From assembly GCA_000402515.1 (NCBI GenBank), contig AQRL01000034.1, forward strand, positions 1-22,325: 22,325 bases of DNA, read 5' to 3'. The translations under genes were made by a program, and so were the position numbers. The notes under the pieces are model-generated. The model did no database searches. It saw nothing but the letters and a program-made list of their open reading frames with translations, and had not been told where the DNA came from. The stretch is from Nanoarchaeota archaeon SCGC AAA011-G17 (GTDB lineage: Archaea; Nanobdellota; Nanobdellia; SCGC-AAA011-G17). Positions 7,983 through 13,050 of the stretch are shown piece by piece. How positions within the stretch are numbered: the stretch's first letter is position 1; the number at the start of each line of letters is the position of its first letter.

Positions 7983-8004
7983 TGAAAAACAGAAACCTTT
8001 ATAA
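7144..8004 (+). CDS. IS5-like DDE transposase
   Basis: A 286-aa transposase with the DDE triad readable as D104 (SVDATG), D178 (TMDKGYD) and E230 (HRNNGESTFSAIK), the last with the R...E...K spacing of IS4/IS5-type enzymes. GAGGAG 8 bases before the ATG supports the start. The frame does not stop inside the element: codon 280 crosses its right end and six more residues (EKQKPL) are read from the duplication and host DNA, ending at a TAA that lies within the TATA box of EF-1A. The core domain is complete, so the enzyme is probably functional despite the host-derived tail. Confidence 0.9.
   Translation: MYGKREGTLLKKLNAFKRRTNFPKWLHHFGPKKYISWEIFQLLILKERYHLSYRRTIEMAELFMKKIPHFTTLQKFAKRISASLLNMVLFFSAKLRKVEFASVDATGISRQYASEHYKRRIDRTNPIKQALKLSILSDCKTNQVLSLRTRAREKSHDTKDVRYLIKKAKVKPELITMDKGYDSEAIHGFCREQGIYSIIPARKGCFRGKYRKQMKDCFDPWIYNHRNNGESTFSAIKIKYGDSVSSKLFITQRVQIYCKAINHNLDMIKIYLFKTFSTSPEKQKPL
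7983..7991. repeat. Target site duplication, right copy
   Basis: TGAAAAACA, identical to 7067-7075. It abuts the BRE/TATA core promoter of EF-1A. Confidence 0.9.
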
Positions 8005-8005
8005 A
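7991..8005 (+). promoter_or_regulatory. EF-1A core promoter (BRE plus TATA)
   Basis: AGAAACC followed by TTTATAAA (7998-8005) is a strong archaeal BRE/TATA. Predicted transcription start is about 8024, leaving a leader of about 35 bases that contains AGGGGG (8044-8049), 9 bases before the ATG at 8059. The insertion sequence ends only 8 bp upstream, so anything further upstream has been displaced. Confidence 0.75.
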
Positions 8006-8058
8006 TTCAAAATTTCTCAATTTTTTATAACTATTCAATAATAAGGGGGAAATTCAGA

Positions 8059-9339
8059 ATGGCTAAAGAAAAACCGCATTTAAACATTGTATTCATAGGT
8101 CACGTAGACCACGGAAAGTCCACTACAATTGGTAGACTATTGTATGACTCTGGTAATGTTTCAGAGCAGGAATTAAGAAAACTTAGAGAGACAGCAGAGG
8201 AATTAGGTAAAAAGGGATTTGAATTCGCATTTGTTATGGATCACTTAAAAGAGGAAAGAGAAAGGGGAGTTACTATTGATCTAGCTCATAAAAAGTTCGT
8301 AACAGATAAATTTGAAATCACAATCATAGATGCTCCTGGGCATAAAGATTTTATTAAAAATATGATTACAGGAACATCACAGGCAGACGCAGCTTTCTTA
8401 GTTATTGCAGCTCCGGAAGGACCAATGGAGCAGACAAAAGAGCACGTAATTTTGGCTAAGACACTGGGAATCAAGCAGCTTGCTATTATAGTTAACAAGA
8501 TGGATGTAGCTAAATATGACCAGAAAAGATTTGATGAAGTAAAGAAAGAATTAGATCCAATATTAAAATCAGTTGGTTATAAGCCGGCAGAAATGGTATT
8601 TATAGCAGCATCTGCTTTCAAGGGAGATAATATTGTAAAGAAATCAGAAAACATGGCTTGGTACAATGGCCCGACAGTAAGAGAGCAGTTGGATAAATTT
8701 GTTGCTCCTGAAAAGCCGACAAATCTGCCATTAAGAGTAGCAATCCAGGATGTATACAACATAATTGGTATTGGTGTAGTTCCAGTTGGTAAAGTTGAAA
8801 CAGGAATAATGAAAGTTGGAGACAAAGTAATTGCAATGCCTGGCAGGGAAGGCAAGGGTGTAGAAGGAGAAGTTAAAACAATCGAAATGCACCATGAGCA
8901 GTTGACTCAGGCAGAACCAGGTGACAATGTTGGATTCAATGTACGTGGTTTTGGAAAAAAAGATATTGCAAGAGGGGATGTTTTAGGTCACGTAAGCAAT
9001 CCTCCAACAGTTGCAAAAGAATTTACAGCACAGATAGTAATATTTAATCATCCAAGTGTAATGACTGTAGGTTATACACCAGTATTCCACGTACATACAG
9101 CACAGGTGGCATGCAGAATCGAGGAAATTATAAAACAGATTGATCCTGCAACAGGTGCAACAATAAAAGAGCACCCGGACATGCTGAAGAATGGGGATGC
9201 AGCTATTATTAGGGTTATCCCGACAAAACCATTAGTAATTGAAAAGAAATCAGACATTCCGCACATGTCAACATTTGCAATCAGGGATGCTGGTAAAACA
9301 GTAGCAGCTGGTGCATGTATTGACTTGGTGAAGAAATAA
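8059..9339 (+). CDS. tuf: Translation elongation factor EF-1 alpha
   Basis: A 426-aa archaeal EF-1A, the GTPase that delivers aminoacyl-tRNA to the ribosome. G1 reads GHVDHGKST (14-22), followed by the switch segment [16 protein letters not shown]3 DAPGHKDF and G4 NKMD; the two beta-barrel domains follow (about 220-426). Length matches the family. Unlike EF-2 upstream, its P-loop is not interrupted. A G-rich Shine-Dalgarno supports the start. The EF-1A to uS10 order is a classic archaeal arrangement; here uS10 also has its own promoter. Confidence 0.98.
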   Translation: MAKEKPHLNIVFIGHVDHGKSTTIGRLLYDSGNVSEQELRKLRETAEELGKKGFEFAFVMDHLKEERERGVTIDLAHKKFVTDKFEITIIDAPGHKDFIKNMITGTSQADAAFLVIAAPEGPMEQTKEHVILAKTLGIKQLAIIVNKMDVAKYDQKRFDEVKKELDPILKSVGYKPAEMVFIAASAFKGDNIVKKSENMAWYNGPTVREQLDKFVAPEKPTNLPLRVAIQDVYNIIGIGVVPVGKVETGIMKVGDKVIAMPGREGKGVEGEVKTIEMHHEQLTQAEPGDNVGFNVRGFGKKDIARGDVLGHVSNPPTVAKEFTAQIVIFNHPSVMTVGYTPVFHVHTAQVACRIEEIIKQIDPATGATIKEHPDMLKNGDAAIIRVIPTKPLVIEKKSDIPHMSTFAIRDAGKTVAAGACIDLVKK

Positions 9340-9340
9340 A

Positions 9341-9362
9341 TCTTTTTTCTTTTATTTTTTTT
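9341..9362 (+). terminator. Oligo-T terminator after EF-1A
   Basis: Runs of six and eight T within 22 bases, right after the EF-1A stop. Archaeal RNA polymerase terminates at such T-rich tracts. The uS10 TATA box follows directly. Confidence 0.5.
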
Positions 9363-9370
9363 AACAATAA

Positions 9371-9380
9371 CCTTTATAAA
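9371..9380 (+). promoter_or_regulatory. TATA box of uS10
   Basis: CCTTTATAAA is centred about 27 bp before the ATG at 9403, with no Shine-Dalgarno between, which predicts a leaderless mRNA. Confidence 0.65.
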
Positions 9381-9402
9381 GCACTGATTTTCTTATTTCA
9401 TT

Positions 9403-9711
9403 ATGCAAAAAGCAAGGATAAATCTGGCATCAGCGAATATTGACCAATTGAATGAAATATGCAGTTCAATTACAGACATTGCTAAAAAAACAGGGGTATC
9501 TATTTCAGGTCCTATAACATTGCCGACAAAAAAATTAAAATTAACAACAAGAAAAACACCATGTGGGAATGGGAAAGCATCTTGGGATAGATACGAGATG
9601 AGAATTCACAAAAGACTGATTGATTTAGGTGTTGACGAGAGAGCACTAAGATTAGTAATGAGAGTTCCTATACCTGAAGAGGTTTCAATCGAGATCGAGG
9701 TCTTGGGTTAG
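9403..9711 (+). CDS. rps10: 30S ribosomal protein uS10
   Basis: A 102-aa uS10, the small-subunit head protein. The conserved core is easily read: PTKKLKLTTRKTPCGNG, the WDRYEMRIHKRLIDL segment, and the C-terminal VPIPEEVSIEIEV strand. Length is normal for archaea. It follows EF-1A on the same strand and has its own TATA box; the start gives a leaderless transcript. Confidence 0.97.
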   Translation: MQKARINLASANIDQLNEICSSITDIAKKTGVSISGPITLPTKKLKLTTRKTPCGNGKASWDRYEMRIHKRLIDLGVDERALRLVMRVPIPEEVSIEIEVLG

Positions 9712-9720
9712 GATTAAAAA

Positions 9721-9729
9721 CATTTATAA
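9721..9729 (+). promoter_or_regulatory. tRNA promoter TATA box
   Basis: CATTTATAA lies about 30 bp before the first tRNA base, as for archaeal tRNA genes. Confidence 0.5.
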
Positions 9730-9754
9730 GTTATTATTTCTGAAAATTTATCAT

Positions 9755-9849
9755 GCCGCAATCGCATAACCTGGTATTGCACAGGCCTGGAAATTCCACA
9801 GGTTAGCCTGGCCCTCAAAGGCGTCCCGGTTCAAATCCGGGTTGCGGCG
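9755..9849 (+). tRNA. tRNA-Ser(GGA) with a 12-nt intron
   Basis: Acceptor stem GCCGCAA (9755-9761) pairs with TTGCGGC (9842-9848); the discriminator is G9849, as usual for serine, and CCA is not encoded. The D stem is GCA/TGC. The anticodon stem CAGGC (9782-9786) pairs with GCCTG (9806-9810) around 19 bases, 12 more than a normal loop. Removing an intron after A37 (about 9793-9804; one base of ambiguity) leaves loop CTGGAAA with anticodon GGA (9789-9791). A long variable arm GCC...GGC confirms class II. T arm CCCGG/CCGGG is perfect. CCTG (9786-9789) can pair with CAGG (9799-9802), giving the 4-bp helix expected of the splicing endonuclease site. Confidence 0.88.
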
Positions 9850-9870
9850 ACTTATAATTTTAATTTCTAT

Positions 9871-9900
9871 AAAGTAGTAACTATGGAAAGGTTTATAAAA
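9871..9900 (+). promoter_or_regulatory. Promoter with AAGTAGTAAC upstream box
   Basis: AAGTAGTAAC (9872-9881) precedes AAAGGTTTATAAAA, a strong BRE/TATA. The TATA is 25-30 bp before the ATG at 9922, which argues that 9922 and not the earlier ATG at 9883 is the real start. Nearly the same 36-base block occurs at 21064-21100. Confidence 0.6.
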
Positions 9901-9921
9901 TTCGTTAATATTCTATTGAGC

Positions 9922-10334
9922 ATGATATCAGATGAACCAATAAGATTAGTTAGGATAAGACCCCACCATGTGGGTTTTTTTTCGGAGTATTACATAAATG
10001 AAATATATCTTGATAGATATCTTGGAGAAGTTCATAAATATGGAAGAAAATTTGTTGCTGAAGTAAAAAAAAATCATTTGATGACATAATCTCTGATGAG
10101 CATTCATTGGGAATCCTTATAGTGCATGGACAAAACAGAGACAGTATTTGTGATTTGTGTAGGATAAGTAATTGTGATGACCGCAATCTTGCAGATAGTG
10201 ATAATTTTAAGGGGAGGCATAGTTCTGGGGCGATTCTACAAACTACTGGATTAGAAATAGGTAAAGTTTATACTACGGATGAGTTTCTTGAAAAGGTTAG
10301 AAAGCTTTATCCACACAAAATACCAAAAAGATAA
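9922..10334 (+). pseudogene. DUF1284-like protein, split by a frameshift at an A9 tract
   Basis: Two frames together give one protein. The first part (9922 to about 10073) begins MISDEPIRLVRIRPHH, matching the IRLRPHH opening of DUF1284 proteins; the second (about 10065-10334) has the rest: ILIVHGQNRDSICDLCRISNC, a conserved D, then GLEIGKVYTTDEFLEKV. The frames meet at nine A (10065-10073): reading shifts by -1, to a frame open through SFDDIISDEHSLGIL. Combined length, about 138 aa, fits the family, which has conserved cysteines suggestive of metal binding. The usual Cys after PHH is replaced (GFF). One lost A (pseudogene or read error) or slippage on A-AAA-AAA are both possible. Unshifted translation stops at 10089. 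Confidence 0.68.
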
Positions 10335-10410
10335 CTATCTTCCAATACACAATCTTAATAAACATACATCCTCCTTATTTCTTTATAGATAATAAGAACT
10401 AATTTTAAAA

Positions 10411-10662
10411 TTAGTTTTTGTAAATATTTTTTCTGTGCCCTATCTTTTCTATGTTTATGGTATTTGTTTTATTATCAACACTTATTATCAAGCGGTAGTC
10501 TCCAACCCTTAGTTTATATCCATCAATCTCTTCAAGATGCTCGAGAAAACGAAAGGGCTCTTCTTTACACATCTGGAGCTTATTCCAAATTCTTTCCTTT
10601 ATACTCCTTTCAAGTTTATTCAGAAAATCAATGACTTTCTTATCGAATTTGAGTTCATACAT
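10411..10662 (-). CDS. RelE/ParE-superfamily toxin
   Basis: An 83-aa basic protein with the RelE/ParE layout: N-terminal strand (YELKFDKKV), two helices (IDFLNKLERSIKERIWNKL), then strands (YKLRVGDYRLIISVD, TINIEKIGHRKNIYK). GDYRLI and the C-terminal GHRKNIY are family signatures; the latter contains the catalytic-type basic/aromatic residues. RelE relatives cut mRNA at the ribosome. It starts 4 bp after the antitoxin stop, in the order antitoxin-toxin. The ATG at 10662 is preferred over an upstream TTG, which would overlap the antitoxin. Confidence 0.85.
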   Translation of the reverse strand: MYELKFDKKVIDFLNKLERSIKERIWNKLQMCKEEPFRFLEHLEEIDGYKLRVGDYRLIISVDNKTNTINIEKIGHRKNIYKN

Positions 10663-10666
10663 TTGT

Positions 10667-10903
10667 TTATAAGCCAAGAATTTTCTTAGCTTCTTTTTCA
10701 GTATAGAATTCGCCTTTTTTAATTCTTTCTCTGGCTTCTTTTATTTCAAGGATGGTTTTTTGGCTGAGTTTTGGCTCTTTTTCGCACATTTTTGCAAGAT
10801 AGATTAGTTTTCTTACTAATTCATCATAGCTTTCACTTTTGTATTGCTTAAAAGCATCTAGCTCTACTTTTGTTGTTTGGTTTAGTCTTATTGTTGTTTC
10901 CAT
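10667..10903 (-). CDS. RHH-type antitoxin partner of the RelE-like toxin
   Basis: A 78-aa protein beginning METTIRLNQTTKVELDAFK, a ribbon-helix-helix opening strand and helix, with a second helix (YDELVRKLIYLAKM) and a charged C-terminal tail (IKEARERIKKGEFYTEKEA) suited to wrap the toxin. It is the first gene of the pair. The ATG at 10903 sits 25 bp from a TATA box, so the mRNA is probably leaderless; an in-frame TTG six bases upstream is less likely. Overlapping palindromes between TATA and start are the probable binding sites for autoregulation. Confidence 0.83.
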   Translation of the reverse strand: METTIRLNQTTKVELDAFKQYKSESYDELVRKLIYLAKMCEKEPKLSQKTILEIKEARERIKKGEFYTEKEAKKILGL

Positions 10904-10938
10904 ATACAATTGTATACATATGTATACTTTATAAATGT
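10903..10938 (-). promoter_or_regulatory. Toxin-antitoxin promoter with palindromic operator
   Basis: Two perfect overlapping palindromes, TATACAATTGTATA (10903-10916) and GTATACATATGTATAC (10912-10927), fill the space between the TATA box CATTTATAAAG (10928-10938, minus strand) and the antitoxin start. An RHH protein bound here would cover the transcription start. Confidence 0.75.
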
Positions 10939-10959
10939 TTTGGCCCTTTAATAGAAAGC

Positions 10960-10970
10960 TTTATATATAA
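10960..10970 (+). promoter_or_regulatory. TATA box of the nucleotidyltransferase-like gene
   Basis: TTTATATATAA lies about 30 bp before the ATG at 10996; divergent from the toxin-antitoxin promoter. Confidence 0.5.
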
Positions 10971-10995
10971 ATATAGGATAACATATTATCATAAA

Positions 10996-11841
10996 ATGGA
11001 AAATTTAATAACGTTGGATATGGTAAATAAAAATGAGTCTAGCCTAGAGAGAATCTTCACAAGCCTGCAGTTGAATATACTAAAGAAGAGGTTGCAAAAA
11101 AAGGAATTAAATTCAAATGAAAGAACATACTATTACAAATACATAAAGCCAAAATTAAAAGCCATGTTTTCATTCTTCAATATATCTGAAATAAACATTA
11201 TGGGAAGAGAATACATGATTGATGATAGAATAGCAAAAGCAGTAGAGATACTAAACAAAATAAAGAAAAAACACAAGAACAAGAAAATTATGATTTCCGG
11301 ATCCTTTTTATTCAACAAAAATTATAATGATATAGATTTCTTTATATTCACAAAATATGATAAAGATGATTATAAGAAGGGAAAGATGCACGTTAATTTC
11401 CTTCCAGAGGATGCCATTGACTCATTATTCTTTTCTTCATTATCAGAGGTAAGCATAAGTAATTTTTACTATATTCATAAAAATGAGTTTAATGTTGAAT
11501 TAAACAATGTTCTCCAAAATTACGAACTTTTAATTAATAGCATCCTAAACAAAGAAAACTACCAGAAAGAGTTAAGGGATTTTCTTCTTAACACGGAGTA
11601 TATCTCTACAGGAGTCATTTTAAACACAAAACAGCTATACAGCCTAAGAAGGAAGATAAATAGAACAAGGATAATCTCCAATACACTTATTAATGCCCTT
11701 ATACTTGGATATAATAAGAATAAATTAAACAGTCTAAAAAAGTATATAGCAGGTTATAGGGAGTTATTAAAACAGTACAAATCAAGCAATTTAAATGAAT
11801 ATATCCAAACCTATGAGAAGGTGATTGAAATTGTAGCATGA
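10996..11841 (+). CDS. Nucleotidyltransferase-fold protein, 281 aa, possibly frame-broken at its 3' end
   Basis: Residues 98-118 (IMISGSFLFNKNYNDIDFFIF) match the nucleotidyltransferase signature: G102-S103, then D112 and D114 as the metal-binding DxD pair, followed by a hydrophobic strand. An N-terminal helical region (1-90) and a long helical C-terminal region (190-281, rich in K, N, L) flank it. Such proteins occur in stress and toxin-antitoxin modules, but the role here is unknown. Start at 10996 rather than 10870: a TATA box lies between, and the upstream extension covers the divergent promoter. The frame ends at 11841 while a second, startless frame continues at once. Confidence 0.65.
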   Translation: MENLITLDMVNKNESSLERIFTSLQLNILKKRLQKKELNSNERTYYYKYIKPKLKAMFSFFNISEINIMGREYMIDDRIAKAVEILNKIKKKHKNKKIMISGSFLFNKNYNDIDFFIFTKYDKDDYKKGKMHVNFLPEDAIDSLFFSSLSEVSISNFYYIHKNEFNVELNNVLQNYELLINSILNKENYQKELRDFLLNTEYISTGVILNTKQLYSLRRKINRTRIISNTLINALILGYNKNKLNSLKKYIAGYRELLKQYKSSNLNEYIQTYEKVIEIVA

Positions 11842-12145
11842 AGAAGCCAGAGAAATAATAAAGGAAATTCTTAATGATATAAAATTTGAAGGCCATTTCG
11901 ATAAATGCTTTGATAATCTAAAAGAGAGCCAGCAGAAAGAGCTTGTTAAATGGGTAAAAGAATGCAAAGACCATAAAGTAAACCCAATACAATCAAAAAA
12001 AGAAAGGAATTTGATAGGTTTTGTTAAGAAATTCGGAAGCAATTTGAGAACAATACTGACAAAAGAGAAAGAGGGATATTTTCTTGTTTTATTTCTGGAC
12101 AAGCATAAATATTATGAATTTGAGATGTTAAAAATGGGATTCTAA
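11837..12145 (+). pseudogene. Startless 102-codon frame continuing the nucleotidyltransferase gene
   Basis: After the TAG at 11834-11836 a frame stays open for 102 codons (HEEAREIIKEILNDIKFEGH... to YYEFEMLKMGF). It has convincing protein composition, an amphipathic first half and a beta-rich end (GYFLVLFLDKHKYYEFE). It has no ATG, GTG or TTG near its beginning, and it is +1 relative to the upstream gene, overlapping its last codons. The simplest reading is one protein of about 380 aa broken by a single-base indel near 11836, or ribosomal frameshifting. A separate RelE-like partner gene with an unusual start is less likely. Confidence 0.45.
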
Positions 12146-12176
12146 GAACTTTCGGCGTGTACCCAAATCGTAGGTG

Positions 12177-12187
12177 GGGTTGCAGCG
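12177..12187 (+). repeat. Imperfect copy of the tRNA-Ser 3' end
   Basis: GGGTTGCAGCG differs at one base from the last 11 bases of the tRNA (GGGTTGCGGCG, 9839-9849), same orientation. It is GC-rich in AT-rich surroundings and lies in the non-coding stretch 12146-12251. Confidence 0.4.
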
Positions 12188-12220
12188 TGTTATTTCTAAA
12201 TAATAGGTTAATGACACAAA

Positions 12221-12232
12221 ACATATAAATAT
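12221..12232 (+). promoter_or_regulatory. TATA box of the PIN gene
   Basis: ACATATAAATAT lies about 25 bp before the ATG at 12252. Confidence 0.5.
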
Positions 12233-12251
12233 TAAAAATGTATTAAACAGA

Positions 12252-12668
12252 ATGCCAGAAAAATTTTATATTGATACTTCAATCTGGATGGATTTGTATG
12301 AAGATAGAAAAGGGCATAACAACGAACCCCTGGGGGATTTTGCTCTTAAATTACTCTCAATGATCAAAGCAAACAACCATAAACTCATAATTACAGATTT
12401 GCTTATTAGGGAATTGGAGATGAATTACTCCCTTCCGGAAATCAACGGGATGATGAAACCATTCGAAAATCTCATTGAAAAAATTATCTCAACCAAAAAA
12501 CAGAGGGATGAAGCCAGGAAATTCGCTCTGGAAAGGAATCTTCCTCCAGGAGATGTTTTGCATGCAATTCTTGCAAGAGACAATAAATTAATTCTGATCA
12601 CAAGAGATAAGCATTTTAATCAATTAAAAGATATATCACTCTATAAAAAGCCAGAAAACCTCATCTAA
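12252..12668 (+). CDS. PIN-domain ribonuclease (VapC-like toxin)
   Basis: A 138-aa single PIN domain. The four acidic residues expected for magnesium-dependent RNA cleavage are visible: D8 in FYIDTSIW, E54 in LLIRELE, D101 in PPGDVLHAILA, and D119 in LITRDKHF. Length is typical of VapC-type toxins, which cut specific RNAs. It has its own TATA box. The neighbouring RHH gene is on the opposite strand and overlaps its 3' end by 8 bp, so this pair is convergent instead of the usual antitoxin-toxin operon. A stand-alone PIN nuclease is the alternative. Confidence 0.85.
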   Translation: MPEKFYIDTSIWMDLYEDRKGHNNEPLGDFALKLLSMIKANNHKLIITDLLIRELEMNYSLPEINGMMKPFENLIEKIISTKKQRDEARKFALERNLPPGDVLHAILARDNKLILITRDKHFNQLKDISLYKKPENLI

Positions 12669-12921
12669 GATTCTTGTCTATTTCTTCAAAGGCCTTCATT
12701 CTTATTTTCTCATATTCCCTGTCACTTGTCTTTTTATTAGAAGCTCCCTTCAAATGGGCAATTTCCATCATAGCCTTTTTTAGCTTGATTTCTTCCAGTT
12801 TCTCTCTTAAAGCATCCCTGATAAACTCTGTCCTGTTTTGATAACCTTCTTTTTTTATGGTATTATCAATGTCCTCTAAAAATATATTATCCATCTTCAA
12901 GGTTATCATTTCAGTTGCCAT
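12661..12921 (-). CDS. CopG-type RHH protein, probable antitoxin for the PIN protein
   Basis: An 86-aa protein with a ribbon-helix-helix at the N-terminus (MITLKMDNIFLEDIDNTIKK, then NRTEFIRDALREKLEEI) and a charged helical tail (DREYEKIRMKAFEEIDKNLR) of the kind that binds toxins. NRTEFIRDAL is a classic second RHH helix. It converges on the PIN gene with an 8-bp overlap. A TATA box and a small palindrome precede the start, allowing self-repression. Confidence 0.8.
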   Translation of the reverse strand: MATEMITLKMDNIFLEDIDNTIKKEGYQNRTEFIRDALREKLEEIKLKKAMMEIAHLKGASNKKTSDREYEKIRMKAFEEIDKNLR

Positions 12922-12953
12922 ATAGCTATAGTATATACAAAGGATATATAAAC
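12921..12953 (-). promoter_or_regulatory. Promoter and possible operator of the RHH gene
   Basis: On the minus strand, GTTTATATATCC (12942-12953) is a TATA box about 25 bp from the ATG, and the palindrome TATAGCTATA (12921-12930) lies at the start codon. Confidence 0.5.
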
Positions 12954-12985
12954 TTTTCTATTATAAAATAAATGTAACACAGATA

Positions 12986-12995
12986 GGTTGCGGCG
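12986..12995 (+). repeat. Exact 10-bp copy of the tRNA-Ser 3' end
   Basis: GGTTGCGGCG is identical to the last ten bases of the tRNA gene including the discriminator (9840-9849), in the same orientation, 3.1 kb downstream. It may be a remnant attachment site; see findings. Confidence 0.5.
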
Positions 12996-13019
12996 TTTTA
13001 CATTTAATCAAAAGCTCAA

Positions 13020-13028
13020 CTATTTAAG
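13020..13028 (+). promoter_or_regulatory. TATA box of the YgiQ-like gene
   Basis: CTATTTAAG lies about 27 bp before the ATG at 13051 and supports that start over a TTG at 12988, which would precede the promoter. Confidence 0.5.
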
Positions 13029-13050
13029 TTTGTTAATATTCTTTAAAAAA

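Noticed and set aside
10870-10995. N-terminal 42-residue extension of the nucleotidyltransferase-like frame.
   Set aside because: It overlaps the divergent antitoxin start and operator, and a TATA box lies inside it; the ATG at 10996 is about 30 bp downstream of that TATA.
12146-12251. A second tRNA ending at 12187, suggested by the tRNA-like GGGTTGCAGCG.
   Set aside because: No matching acceptor strand GCTGCAA, no T arm or anticodon arm can be built upstream.
12988-13050. TTG start upstream of the YgiQ-like gene.
   Set aside because: The extra 21 residues are not like the family, which begins near MDYDIIFVTGE, and the TATA box at 13020-13028 would lie inside the coding region.
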